In this document: one piece after another, positions 33,301-48,623 of the stretch
Layout of the letters: each line of letters begins with the position of its first letter
Numbering within the stretch: the first letter of the stretch is position 1
NCBI RefSeq assembly: GCF_964275005.1
Contig: NC_092690.1
Location: forward strand, 6,115,336 to 6,179,335
Direction: 5' to 3'
From: Diadema setosum
Lineage: Eukaryota > Echinodermata > Echinoidea > Diadematoida > Diadematidae
DNA length: 64,000 nucleotides
Notes under the pieces: generated by a model
Database searches by the model: none
Seen by the model: only the letters and a program-made list of their open reading frames with translations
What the model was told of the DNA's origin: nothing
Translations under genes and position numbers: made by a program

Positions 33301-36235
33301 CTTGTCCACACTCTTCACTTTCAAGTCTAATAACTTTTGAAAGGATAGTGCTACTGCTTTGAAAGTTGACATTAATTATGGACAGAATGTGTTAATGAGG
33401 CATGCTTAATTTCATTTTAATCTAATAATCCCTTCATTGTTGTTACTCTGGTGGTTTACTTCCTGTTTTTTGTCCCATTCATCGCACAGCCAGCACGGTT
33501 TGGTAAAGATTAAGAGCTTGAATAGACACTGTACTTCAGAGCCTCTTTTCTCAGTTCACACTTTTCCTGAGTTTGTGCTTTCTTTCCAATATTTAGTTAG
33601 GAGAGTCCATTTGATTTGAGTTATACATCATTTTAAAGTTTAAAGTCTGGTCTTTCAAAATATGGCCTTCACTGAAAATTCATGACTGGCGACTTTTTGT
33701 TTGTTTTGAGGTGCAGGGTCACAAATGTGGGACCACTTAATCTCACTTTTCGGGGGATATCTCCAAAATTTCACCACTGATTTCTTTCAAATAAATTTTG
33801 AATTCCTTGTATGCTGTTTCAGAATTTATTTAAATGTTTCTAGTTACCTCGAAAAAATTTTGAAATCTAAATAATGATGATAATAATACTCAAATAATAG
33901 TAATAATAATGATTGATGATAATAGCTATAATAATCATACTTATAGAATTTCTACGGGACTATCGATCAAGTTCCCATATTCTTAGGCGCAGAAGAACAT
34001 ATAAAGGTAATAACATCCACTCAGCAATTCAACATTTTTTTTTTTTGTGGATATAGTACCAAATCAAGATGCGAACATCTTTGACTTCAGATGCTTTTTA
34101 AACTGATCAAATCTTCAGTTGAAGAGCATTCTAAAGAGATGGGGGTACAGAAATAAAAGCTTTTTGTTTTTCTCCGAGAATTGAGATTGTTCTTGCCACT
34201 GTTGATCTTACTATTATTTATTCAAGCGCTTTATCTTTACCAAGCCGTGCAAGCTGTTCGAAGAATGGAACAAAAAAAAATAATAACAACAGAACGGAAA
34301 CCAACGAAACATCATTAGTTTTATCTTACATACAATCCTTGCTGTTTTGGCGTATAATACTTACCGTAGTGGTCGATTGTCGTATCAAAGAGTATCGATT
34401 TCAAAATGTATTGACATGCCACACATCAACTGGGTCGTTTGCTGATATTTGCGGGTATTGTCATCATGCTTTAATATGACACACACATGAGACACAAGCG
34501 CACTGCTTTGACTAATAACTCCTTTTTGCTGTTGTTGTTGTTTTGATACAGCGGCAGCTTGAACGCCAGCGTCTCCACAATTGTCCGAGGTGCATTTCTT
34601 GAACACAACCGTTTGAAATCTATGTAAGTTCAAATTGTTCAGCTGTACATAACTTAATGTGCGCGGTGTTCTCACCTTTGCCGCTTTGGTTTGCTACGTG
34701 ACTTCACTTTCATGCTTGATTTTATTTCACCTTTTTAATCCAGACGAAGCCGATCATGAGATATACATCATCTGTTGCCCGTTTGCCTTTAGACCTATAC
34801 CGTTTATAAAATGTTTCTGTATTCTGGTATGATCTTGTCATTTCTATTTTTTTATGTATTTTTTTTATTATTAGATATATAATAAAATTTCCAGTCCACG
34901 ATTTTTTTCCTCTCACGTCTTTGACTTAATTGAGTATCTGAATATAAGAACGACCCAAGTCCATGGAAGACCATTTCGAGTAAACTTAAAAAAGAAAAAA
35001 AAAACAAACTTCATGTTTTTGTTATTTGTCCAACAATATTCTATTTAACAGTGATGGGAAGGCAACATTGTATATACAAATTACAACATAATAACAATCA
35101 AAATTTACATTAATTGTGGAGAGGCCATTTTGTGTGATGGACTTGGGTCGTTCTTTGAATCATATGGACCGTGAGTCGTTCTTTGAATCATGTACATGAT
35201 AGTCTGCTATAGGAGATGAGAGAGGGCGCTATAATGAATGTAAGAATGACCCAAGTTCTTCAGTCTTACATTCATGTCAGATTTAAATCATTCATTTCAG
35301 GCACTATCGGGGTAATTAGGATTTAGCATCTATCCACAGGATGAGTCCATGCATAAGCTACAATTTCCCATGTCAAACTGAATTTGGCCAAAGATTGGAC
35401 TTGGGTCGTTCTTATATTCAGGTCTTCAATTTATTTCCACATATTGCTACGCATTCCTCAGTGAAATAGTGTATAACGTACATAAGGAAACTAAAACAGT
35501 TGTCTATGGTAAAGATGACATAATCGGTAATGTTAGTTTCTTATTGTGAGCGAATTAAGTCAGTCAACTAAAATGCAGGATTTAGCGATTCACTTTCATT
35601 CTACACCTAATAAGAGTTGCTCAGCAGACATACAGAAACCATTTGTGAAATACAGAGTCTCTCCTAACATAATACTGCTGTAGCATTTCCACATATTTGT
35701 TTTTCAATTATCGTCAATAATGCACTTATTGTGACAACATTGTATTCATCTCAGAAACATGAATCTCAGATTTTTGTTCTCTTTTTTTTTTTTGTGGAGG
35801 GAGGGAATCGGATGGATATTGAGATATCCGAAGAAATTTGTGTCGGTGCGTGTGTGTTTGTATGTGCGTGTGCGTTTTTTTTTTTTTTTATTGTTTTCCT
35901 GTTTTCGTTTGATATAAATTGCTACAGCTTATTAATCGCATTATAATCTTCGGAAGCCAGCAGGTTTGGTGGTTATACGGTAAAAAAATATTGATGTTCT
36001 ATGTCTTATTTAGAAAGTGACCACTATTAAAATGAGATATCTAAGTATCTCTGCAATTCGTTGGCAATTTTCACAAAGCTGATGCTTTCTTTGGTCCTTA
36101 TATCACAAGCTATCTCAGGAAGAATAAAATTACACTTATCGAAGAAGGCGCATTTGAAGGATTGGGAAACAGTCTCTTAGCATTGTGAGTATATCGAAAT
36201 AGTGTCTTTGATATTTGTATTGTACATATTATTAT

Positions 36236-36308
<73 letters not shown>

Positions 36309-39300
36309 ATATTAGTATTATTATTGAAATAAATTTATTTGTTCAGCTTAAACAAAAACAACAGAGACAGACATTGTTGAACAATCATGACAGACACAGA
36401 GTAGAAACAGAACTTTGGAATACATGAAGCTGAAGGGAAGCAGGAAACCAGGAATCAGAATCTTTCCTTAAGATCTTGCCGACCCAGATAATCAATTAAA
36501 AGAAAATGCATTGGTGGTTAATTATTTCATATAAAAAAAAAAAAAGAGAGATGAACAAATGTGACCGTTGCAACTGATTGACAAATTGCCCTACATCGAC
36601 GTAAATAAGCACTGAATTGATCAGTGTTTTAGTAGTAGCCAAGATAAAAAATCATGGGCGTACATACTCGAGCAGGATTCGAACCTACGACCTCCTGATC
36701 ACCGGACAGGCGTGCACCTCAAAACGAACATAAAGTCGCACACACTGATTTTGCGTGAGGACTGAAAATAAGTGAAATGGGTCAACCTAGCCGAACTTGA
36801 CTTTTTCATGTTTTCTGAAAAAGCGGGTCTTCTTTTACATTATGCTAAAATTTGGTATCATAAATCGGGCAGGACAATGTGATTTTTAGCAGTTTATCTC
36901 GAACATTTTTGGTAGAATATTGTGATTAGGTGTGTCTTTAGAATCCCATTTTCATTTCTGAAAAACCATGTACACACTCTTCACTTTCAACTCTAGTAAC
37001 TTTTGAAAGGATAGTGCTACTCCTTTGAAAGTTGGCATTAATTACGGGCAGAATGTGTTAATGGGGCATGTTTAATTTTAGTTTAATCTGATAATCTCTT
37101 CATTGTTGTTACTGTGGTGATTTACTTCCTGTTTTTTGTCCCATTCATCGCACAGCCAGCACGGTTTGGTAAAGATTAAGCGCTTGAATATACATTGTAT
37201 TTCAGAGCCTCTTTTCTCAGTTCACACTTTTCCTGAGTTTGTGCTTTCTTTCCAATATTTAGATAGGTTAGGAGAGTCCATTTGATTTGAGTTATACATC
37301 ATTTTAAAGCTTAAAGTCTGCTCTTTTAGAATATGGTCTTAACTTCAAATTCATGTCTGGCGACTTTTTGTTTGTTTTGAGGTGCAGGGTCACAAAGGAA
37401 AAAAAAACAACGAAATGAACAAAATACATATTTTACTGAATTAAAAGTTTGCTTTCGAAAGGCATCATATATCTTTATATGTATGTGAAAGAGGAGATAT
37501 CAAGCCAATTGCAAATAATTATTTTGATTTGTTGAGAAGAGGAGAAATGCTCGAGAAGAGGAGAAATGCTCGTGGCAACAGTCGAAGCTTTCCTTTTTTA
37601 GCGGAAGAAGAAAATAGGAATTTACTAATGACGAAAATCGTTTTTGTATTTCTGTTTTGGACTTGTAACAACGAGACGTATTCATAATCACAACCATCCA
37701 TGGGTTTGATGGCTATATAACGGTTCTAGGTTTCGCGTATTATGTGACAGCTTGCTAATACTTCTACCTCTTCTACAATTCTAGCTTGTTTTCTTCGCTG
37801 ATGTTTTTAGTTTGATTGTTGCACGCAATTGATTACTTATAGATTGATTGACCTATTTTCAATTTTGTCTTCTTATGAAATAATCAAGTAATTCATTAAT
37901 TATTATTTAACCAAAAAGTATTCATGCATGTCTATTTTACACACTATACCACCATGTCATTGAATGCATAAAATGACAGGCCTTTTCCTTTACATCTTAT
38001 TGCTCTTAAGGGATTTGTCAACGAATGACATCCAGATGATAAGACGAAATACTTTCAGAGGCCTCCATAAACTCTTGTGGTTGTGAGTATTATATTGCCG
38101 CAGATACTTTGCCATTACTTAAGTCATTTGACGCTATACCGTATGCCACCCCCTCCCCCCGAAAATTCAACGGGACCATCCGTAATGATATCTAAAAAAA
38201 AAAAAAAGTCCTAATACAAATTCAGGGTACGAAACTATAACTCGTTGCCCACATCTTACAGAAAACTCCATTCGATTTGCTTCAATGGTCAAAGAGAAAT
38301 AAGGGATTTTGTTATAGAATGCCAAGAATTTCTTCCCTCCAAGTCCTGTCTATTGTAGTCACACACAGAAGCATCGAAGTGCTACACTTGGAAGAATCAG
38401 ACTCATGACATGCTACATTTCTCTGTCACCGCTGAACAAAATGGAATGGAGTTTTCTGCAAAGTAGAGCTAAGGCATTATATTTCAAGAGCCTGCAGTAG
38501 CATTTTGACAATTTATTCATTGTATGTGGTGTATATCAATGGATTGTATTTTTTTTTTTTGGGGGGGGGGAGTTGTGTAGGGAGAAGTGTTGTTTTAATT
38601 TTTTTTAGATATATCAGCCAGTTCAAAACCAAATCTCATCAAACAAACTTTGCATTCAGCTTAGAATTGTATGCTCGTTCATATTTCACAAGCGGTCTAA
38701 AACTATCAAGCAAAAAGCCAAAAGCTGAATCCCCTCTTAACCATAATTATATAGCATCCCTTTAATGTAAGCACGTTTCACCATTTAACCTTTACGATTG
38801 AAGAAGCACATCTTGATTATTAACTCCTTTGAACGATTTGTGTATATAATCATAAATTCAATTTTAACCGTTCTTAAGCCTTGAGAAAAAAATAAAAAGA
38901 CGGAATTTCATATTATTTTCATGATCTATGCACAAACGTTTTAATAATCATTGTTATTAACGTTGTTGCTGACAGAGGGACACAGGGATGAAGAACTTTT
39001 ATGAATTATTTGATGCACGCGATTGGCCTTGAGTAATTTATCTTATTGTTTAGGTTTTGCGATATTCTTCAAACGGGCTGCACTTGTATTCATCCGACGA
39101 TAGTACGCAATGAGCAATGTTCCAAGGTCAAAAGTTAATTCTATACATATAGTGAATGGTCGCGAGTTCGATGGTACAAGAAGTCACGCCAGGTGAAAGG
39201 TAGAGGCAAAGCCGAGTTGAATAGTGCGCCTCATCTTTCACCGAACGAGTAAAGACCATGCACTATTTTTTTTTTTTTTTGCAATACGTCTGACGTAATA

Positions 39301-41510
39301 TGCATTCCCCATAGATCTTGTTCCATTGTACGAGGAAAGACCACGCACTATTTTCTTTTTTTTTTTTTGTGGCTGATCCAGAGAGGGTGCAACCGGCGCA
39401 AGTCCCCCCCCCCCCTTTATTTTTCCTTAAAAACAAAAGAAATGAAAAAAAAAATGAAATGAAACCCGGAGTGCCACCAGCAATATTAGTCACGCCCCAC
39501 CCCCCCCCCCTTTAATTCCTGGATCCGCCCCTGGAGTTTGCTATAAAAATTTGAAATACATTAAGTTATTTTATAGTTTGCATTCCAGACATTCGCACGA
39601 GCCGAGATTGCTTAATTAAAAACACAATAAAGCAAGCTTGCCGTGTGAATGGAAAGTGGATTCGCGAAGGGTGATTTGAAATTTCATTACAGTTGAGTTG
39701 TAAAAATAACCCAAACTGTCCGGAGGTGTATTTATTTTTCAATCGCGTTTCGCTGGAATAAAGCAAGGAAACTAGACGTGTAAACATAATTTAATAACTC
39801 CAGGCGTGTTTTCGGGGAGTAGATTATTGTGACCTTCCAATCATCCCGGAAAAATGAAGGCTCAAGAATGATTGATGAGAACTTTGCAAGAAGCCAAACC
39901 TCCCTTTCCAATTATCGGTCTGAAATTAAAAATAACACAATGCGTGAAGTAACAGCTACCGCGTGAATTGAACGATGATTTGAATCGTTATTGCAATCGT
40001 GTTTGTAATATGTGACGGTGCACCTCAAAACGAACTTAAAGTCGCACACACTGATTTGCGTGAGGACTGAAAATAAGTGAAATGGGTCAACCTAGCCAAA
40101 CTTGACTTTTTCATATTTTCTGAAAGAGCGCGTCTTCTTTTACATTATGCTAAAATTTGGGATCAAAAAAACTGGCAGGAAAGTGTATTTTTTTTTTAGC
40201 AGTTTATCTCGAACATTTTTGAATAAAGTGCGTGCTCTAGTTTCTACCAGGGCGAGGCGTGCCGTGCAGCTGAGGGTTTACGACGTAACAAAGGATTCTA
40301 CATTAGGGAATCGGGCGACTTCAAGCACACAATGCTACATGTATAACTACGTATGGCTAAAAATCACTGATATCTCTGTGGAAGAACAAGATCAATGATG
40401 GAAATGAGCTGCATACGTGTCAGAGGTCTGCGCTCTCAGAGTGCTTCTCTATAGTTTATATTTGTATTTTAATATACTTGTTTCTTTGCTCAAACAAACT
40501 TACACGGTTGACAGTAGCAGTGTGCAAGGGAACTTTTAACTACACGTTACATGTGAACAATTGACCAATTGGATAATTGCATCCTTTTCAGGTGCTGTAT
40601 ATTACAGTTTTTAATGGCTCAAATCAACGCCTTCGTATAGTGGGTAGAATACACGTCTTCGTCTACATTTTATACATGTCACTTCTTTTGTCTGACCCAA
40701 GGACTCTATCCAACAATCGTATCACGGAAATTGAAGATCACGCTTTCAACGGCTTGGAACTCCTGGTTTTGTAAGTAATACAGCTCTTATTATGGCAATT
40801 CAAAGGAATTTGAAATTATGGGTGTGTGCGTCTTAGATTGCAGGGTGTGTACATGTGAAATACTTTACTATGTTGCCGTAAAATTTACATGGATGAAAAA
40901 CGTACAGTTACCCGGTCATATGTCATAATTCTCTTTTATTTGGCATTACTATGATTCTCACATCACCGTACTTTTCAAACAACAAAAAAGAAAAAAAAAA
41001 AGAATAAAAAAGACAACCGTCCACGTTAATCAATCAACGGGGGGGGGGTGATGGAAGCGTCATTGATCTCTTGAATATGAATTCGCATGACAAAAAACTT
41101 GCAAATCAGTTGAAATATTGATTTGAGCATTTCGAAGTTACTGTAATTGAATAGGAAGGACTAATAATACAATGTTTTTATATCAAAGTCGTCGTTTATA
41201 ATTTGGTATAGTTTAAATCAGTTGTTTAATACCTACGAAATTTGCAGAGGTGGGTACTTGAGTTGTTTTTGTTGTTGTTTTTTAAAAGGGAACGTGGTGG
41301 TTGACAGAGGGCAAGGTGTATCCCCCTCTCTTTATTTTTGCAATAGCATTAAAGATAATAAAAATATAATGTATACGTTTTTCTCTCTTTTCAGGGACCT
41401 CTCTGATAATTACATAATATCAATTAGTTCGGGGGAATTTTCTGGTGTCAAGATCACGTGGTTGTAAGTATAATCAACTCAAACACGGTACACACTTAAA
41501 CACACTCATA

Positions 41511-41560
<50 letters not shown>

Positions 41561-41827
41561 GAGACAATGTAGATAACAGAAGATGTCGCATGAAACCGGC
41601 AGAGTTGTGAAGCTTTCGACCGTGGTCTTCCTCAGCTTTAATGTCTGCTAAGCAGACATCCAGGCAACGCAAACGTCTGCTTAGCAGACATTAAAGCTGA
41701 GGAAGACCACGGTCGAAAGCTTCACAACTCTGCCGGTTTCATGCGACATCTTCTGTTATCTACATTGTCTCAACTATAATTTCACTTAAGATGACAGAGG
41801 CGTGCGGTAGGAATATCAGCATCATCA

Positions 41828-41903
<76 letters not shown>

Positions 41904-42042
41904 CACGTGGTGATTCTATCCTTCTATGAAGAGTGCTCGATATGCTCAAAGGAAGAGCTTTAGACAGAAGTATTGGAACAGGTTCACGCGGTTGACTGCA
42001 GGTTCATACGGATGAACCTGCAGTCAACCGCGCGAACTTGTT

Positions 42043-42090
<48 letters not shown>

Positions 42091-43451
42091 TCATCCTATC
42101 TGGAGGAAACATGTAAGGAATGCTCTCCTCACAAAGAAGAGAAAGAAATAATTCCTTTTTTTTATATGGAAGGAAAGCCCACGCTCTGGTAAAGTTATTA
42201 CATAGATAAGATGTTTTGAGGTAGGCTAATGCTTTCTATCGAGTGCTTTGATGACCTAAGCTGTGTTCTGTACGACGTACATAAGAAAAAAACAACAACG
42301 TAAAACTCCAGGGCAACTGAAATTAATATGTTATCAAGTTAAACTGAAATTTTGCACGCTATACCAACATATTCTGTTTACAACCCTATTAACTTTTAAA
42401 GCAGTAGTATTATCTTTCCAAAAGTAATAGACTTGAAAGTGATGACGGTTTAAAGGGTTTCTAAAAAATATATTACAGGCCAGTGAAACATATCTTATCA
42501 CACTTGAAAAAAAAAAAATCTCTTCAGGAGAAAAACAAAATGCAAAAACACACCTTCCTATTTCTTTTCTGATCCAAACCCACACGTCGTGTGAAAGAAG
42601 GATTGCTCTTATATAACTCGTATTACCAAATTTCCAAATAATTATCTGAGAAATTATGAGAAGACGGACTGCCACTATATTAAGCAAAAGCTTGAGCACG
42701 TGGCAGCCCAGGGACCTATCTAGATAATACACAAAAAAGACATATTGTTTGCGGAATGGAGAAATATTACAAAATATAAGACACTGTAAATACATTACGT
42801 TTTTATATTCCTAGTGCATAGATACGAATAAAAGTAAAGTGAAATATGATGATTATGATGTGTGATGATGTTGACAGGGTAATGATGAGGAACAATTTGA
42901 TAATGAATATGAAAGTTGAAAAAATTCAGGAAACACAACCAGTCTCCATAAAGCAGGATCCCCATTTATGTGTTTTTACATTAGTAAATTTAATTTTAAT
43001 ATACTAAGAGCAGTAAACCTTGCTTAAAGTCTTATTGCAATTGGCCCATCAAAATGATACTAATTTGCATAAGGGGTTAATCATTTTTGTCATAAATGTA
43101 CATCTATTGTTTTACTGCAAGTTTGCATTCCTTGACATCTTAACTCGGTATGCATTGTACCATGAAACATGTGTACTTTTTTAAGCTTGGTTCTGCTAGT
43201 TCTTTACCTCTTCCAATTTGTAAATAATGAAAATGATTACCTAATTGAACGATTTGAATACTGGCTATGGCCAAATGGCAATAAAGAATCAAGTTATGAG
43301 GAAGAGACATAAACTTTTTTTTTTCTTTTTTAATAAGTTAATACGTATTGTATTGTTTCTTGTGACAATAGGTTCCTTCTCGGAAATGAGATCACAACAC
43401 TGAACTTCAGCTCATATGGTGGTCTTTCTGTAGAACTGTTGTAAGTATGAA

Positions 43452-43500
<49 letters not shown>

Positions 43501-44773
43501 CGTGTATATAATATTCTAAAGATATAACTTATCAATTAACGCGGTTATTAAACGATTCTTCTCTTAAAGAAATTAGATATGTTCCCTCTTTATTTCTTTT
43601 CTTTACAAGAGAACACAACAAACACGTGTTCTTTCGTAAGCTATTGCACAGTATGTAAAAAAAAAAAGAAACATAAAAACAACATTGCCGTTCTTCGGCC
43701 TAAGCACAAGCTCATTAAGGAAGAGACCGTCGCCAAGTTCTGTTTCATTCCTTAATACGAAAAAAAAAAGTCTTCCTTGGGCTCAATTCTTCTGCTTGCC
43801 TTTATCAAGCATTTTTTTTTTTCGGTTCAACAATAGTTCCTTCGAAAAACTGTTGGTAATTGGATTAAGGAAGATTTTGATTGTATAATGTATTTGGAAT
43901 GTGCATTGGATTCGTTTTCTGAGTATACACATTGCATTTGACGTGTAACTGTAGAATCAATGTATATAATCCTTTACGACAGATCTATCATGCACCATCA
44001 AAATTCAGAATTTATTTTTCCTTGGATCAAAGGGACCTTACGCTGTATGTATATATGTGACCGTGCACCTCAAAACGAACATAAAGTCGCACACACTGAT
44101 TTTGCGTGAGGACTGAATATAAGTGAAATGGGTCAACCTTGCTGAACTTGACTTTTTCATATTTTCTGAAAGAGCGGGTCTTCTTTTACATTATGCTAAA
44201 ATTTTGTATCATAAAACGGGCAGGAAAATGTGTTTTTTTAGCAGTTTATCTCGAACAATTTTGATAGAATAGTGTGATTAGGTGTGTCTTTAGAATCCCT
44301 TTTTCATTTCTGAAAAACCTTGTCCACACTCTTCACTTTCAACTCTAATAACTTTTGAAAGGATAGTGCTACTGCCTTGAAAGTTGGCATTAATTTTGGA
44401 CAGAATGTGTTAATGAGGCATGCTTAATTTCAGTTTAATCTGATAATCCCTTCATTGTTGTTACTCTGGTGGTTTACTTCCTGTTTTTTGTCCCATTCAT
44501 CGCACAGCCAGCACGGTTTGGTAGAGATTAAGCGCTTGAATAGACACTGTACTTCAGAGCCTCTTTTCTCAGTTCACACTTTTCCTGAGTTTGTGCTTTC
44601 TTTCCAATATTTAGATAGGTTAGGAGAGTCCATTTGATTTGAGTTATACATCATTTTAAAGCTTAAAGTCTGCTCTCTCAGAATATGGTCTTAACTAAAA
44701 ATTCATGTCTGGCGACTTTTTGTTTGTTTTGAGGTGCAGGGTCACATATATTATTTTATATTATATGCGTATG

Positions 44774-44822
<49 letters not shown>

Positions 44823-46626
44823 GAAAGAGTCTCAAGTACGCCATGGATATAACGATTACACAAAAATTTAATTACAAAATTTTCGGTCTGCCTCAGACCT
44901 TCGTCAGTGCAAAGACAATGATGTCCATCATTGTCTTTGCACTGACGAAGGTCTGAGGCAGACCGAAAATGTTGTAATTAAATTTTTGTGTAATCGTTGG
45001 ATCCATGGCGTACTTGAGACTCTTTCTTCTAATAATTACAACATTCGAAGTCCAACACGTGGAAAATTCCAAGATGAACATATATATATATATATATACA
45101 TAAAATACTCACCCAAAGATATGTATCTTTGATTCTATTCAAACGTAGGGATCTCTCTAGGAATCGCATTGGATCTCTACGGAGAGGAGAATTCGATGGA
45201 CTAGAAAGTGCTCTTGCAATGTAAGTGGGTCTACTTGTTTGAATGATATCACACATACACATACAAACAAACACACATACGCCCATACACAAACACGCAC
45301 AAAGTAAATTGTAACACACTTTGTACACTTTGCACTAACATTTTGTTACAGTCTGTATATGCACACAGAGAGGTGCTTTTCAAATGGTGCTTAATCCATA
45401 TCTGATCAGATTGGATTTTTTTTTTTATAGAAATGTATTCATTCCAAGGGTGTCAAGTTTGCATTACAAAACAAACAAGTAAAATAGCCAGATATAATTT
45501 TTTGGTTTTAAGGGCAGGTACTGGAAGAGCAGACTCTAAACTTAAGAAACGATGTGTAACTGTGCAACACAAATGGACTAATATAACCTATCTAAATAAT
45601 GAAAAGAAAGCATACACTGTGAAAAAGTGTGATGTGAGAAAAGAGGTTCTGAAGTACAGGGCCTGTTCCAGTGTTTAATCTTTACCTAGCCGTGATAGCT
45701 GTGTGATTAAAAGAACAGAATACGAACTGTATGTAGCCACAGGAGCAACAGCATTGAAGGTTTTGGCAGACTGGGCTGAAATTGGGCATGCTCTATTAAC
45801 ACACACTCTGTCCATGAATAATATGAACATCAAAGCAGTGGCATTATCTATTCAAAAGTTATTAGACTTGAAAAAGACGAGTGTGCAAACGATTTCAATA
45901 ATTGGAAAGGGGCCTCCTTTAGATGTTTTACCTATTAAATCATCCTACTCTCCCCCAAAGGGTTGGAGGAAAAAATACGGTAAACGCACTCTCCCATTCA
46001 TGTAGTTATCCCGAGGTAAAGAATAATGTTGAAGAAGAATAGTTCTTTCAGAAAATATGATAAATCAACATTGACTCTGTTGATCGGTTCCATCTTTTTT
46101 GAGTTCTCACGTAAAAGTGAGGGCTGCTACTTTTCATTTGTTTTTTTTTTATGGTTGTTTGGATATGAATTGTAATGCGGCAACGTCGAAGACAGAAGTA
46201 ACCATAGTATATTAAAAACCCTACTGATAACATTGTTCTTTTTTCCCTACACAGTTTCCTTGCACAGAATTACATAACAGAAATCGAAGTGGGAGCATTC
46301 GATGGGCTGAGTAGACTTCTAATCCTGTATGTATCCTTTGCGAGAGCAAACTTTTATTCAGTTATTTATTTTGCCATCTTTTATGACAATTGTCATATCT
46401 TTCATCTTTTATTTTTCATTAACAAAACATGAAAAAAAAAAATGTTTCACCTATTGATCAACTGCAAATCTGCCCAGAGATCTAAACTCGAGATTTACTA
46501 ACGTAATACTATATGTTTTAAAGGCTTGTCCAATGACAGGTTTTATAAACTGCTTCTTCAATATAGACAATTTGTTTTGATAGTGGAGACTTTGCCATGT
46601 GTGTATGTTAATGTGTGTGTGCGTGT

Positions 46627-46673
<47 letters not shown>

Positions 46674-48192
46674 TAATATATATTTGTGTGTGTGTGTGTG
46701 TGTGTGTGTAAATGTTTGTTTGTTGTACAGGTGTATCACATGGGGACACTTGTCATATTAACATAGAGAAATTCATTATGAGACCTGTGATAAAATGTTT
46801 GAGAATGGAACACGCATACATTGTAATTATCAAATTTTCATGGAAATTCGAGTTTGCAGATTGATAGTATGATAAGCTAATTATTTTACAACCATAATTT
46901 GATTGAAGGAATGAAAATAATATAACATTGTTTAAATAAACCATTGCTTTTTTTTTTCAATATACATATTGTTTTATGCCTTTTCACATACAAAGGATAT
47001 AACAGGAAAACATTTCAAGATCATAATTACTTAACAAATTACTTCTTCAGCAAATTTCAGCAAAGAAACGCGAATCCTATACTCTTTAAGTTTAAAAAAA
47101 AAGGGCCTAACATGTTTGTCAGTTTATGGTTGCCTTGGCAACTAGTAGTATGAAATATTCCTTTATTTTATTTTATTTCATTTCATTTCATTTCACTTCA
47201 ATTCAATTCAATTCAATTCAAGCCATATCCAAATAATACAAATTTATTGCTACGAAGAATTAACAGTTTCTTAGAGGAGGGTGAGAGTGTCATAAAGCAA
47301 ACACAGACAAAAGTAGAAAAAAGAGAGTATAATACATACACACCTGCAGCAACTACGAGAACATTCCCATTATGAACCTACGTATTACTTAAATAATTTG
47401 GTTTTCATGAAATTGAAATAGCACTAGCTTTAGTAAGGAATGTGGAGGGAATTTGCATAAGAAGTAAAAATGACACACACAGACAAACACACACACACAC
47501 ACACGCGCGCGCGCATTTAAACAAATGCACGTTAACACAGAAACATCCACGCAAACCCGAACAAATAAACAACACAGGCCTAAGGGTCATGAGAAGATGA
47601 CAACGCGCATTCAGCATGTCAGTATAGCTCGTATAATAAGATAAGATCCGCATAAAGACAACCACTGACTTGAGAGCAAGGCTATCTGTTGTATCAAGTT
47701 TCAGTAACGACCAGATATTTCTTAAAGTTGATTTTTTAATGTGCCAATATTGATTGAACTTTTCATGTAAGTAGGAAATATCCTTTATTAAGTAAATTAG
47801 TTATTGTTAAAAAAAATAGGAAAAGTCGCCAAATTTAGTTGAAATTTGTATGAGGGCGTAGGAGTGGCAAATGACAATGTGTTAGGGAGCACAATAAGTC
47901 CCCCCTTCCCCTTGGACTTGATATCGTTGAAACACGTCTCGGTCACTGGTCAATTTCACCCTTTAATAGTAATCGAACAAGGCATTGTTGTTGTTGTTGT
48001 TGTTTTTTTTTTTTTTTTGTTTCAGTGATATTGCGGACAACAATCTACTGGAAATTCACAGTGGCCTTTTTGATCCTTTCACTAATCTACTGATGTTGTA
48101 AGTGTTCCCTCGGATTGCATGTACGCTCTCAGTTTGTGACTACCTAGGACAAAGCCAAATGAATATGTATATATGATGTATGTATCTCTATG

Positions 48193-48238
<46 letters not shown>

Positions 48239-48572
48239 GTTCAAATTATATTACAAAAAGCTGCATCGCTTCGGCGATCCCTCGCATTTATTCCAAAGTT
48301 GATTTACATCCTTTGGGTTTATGTCAGGTTAATGTGTGTGTGTATGTGGCACACATACACACACTATAGCTTCTGATCACACGAACAAAGAGAGTTAAGG
48401 GTTTGGGACGAACACCGATCTAGGGCTTTCAATATATAGCTCAGTCGGTAGAGCACCGGTCTAGTAATCCGGAGGTCTCGGGTTCGAATCCCGATGAAAA
48501 CCCATTTTCTTTGCTCAAAGTTCTCACTATTTATTATTATTTGTTTCTGGTCAGTTTTCCCTCACATGTTTC

Positions 48573-48623
<51 letters not shown>

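Noticed and set aside
41697-41719. A complete self-cleaving hammerhead ribozyme
   Set aside because: Only the core strands and stem II are visible. No convincing stems I and III with an NUH site were found, so only a hammerhead-like core is claimed.
42334-42795. 153-codon minus-strand frame
   Set aside because: AT-rich, without domain features, overlapping a MITE B relic; it probably arose by chance.
44705-44956. Isoleucine/tyrosine-repeat frames over (TA)n and valine/cysteine-repeat frames over (TG)n, here and elsewhere
   Set aside because: Translation of microsatellites; not genes.
45703-46005. 100-codon open frame in an intron of the LRR gene
   Set aside because: The sequence is a decayed, reversed MITE B copy.
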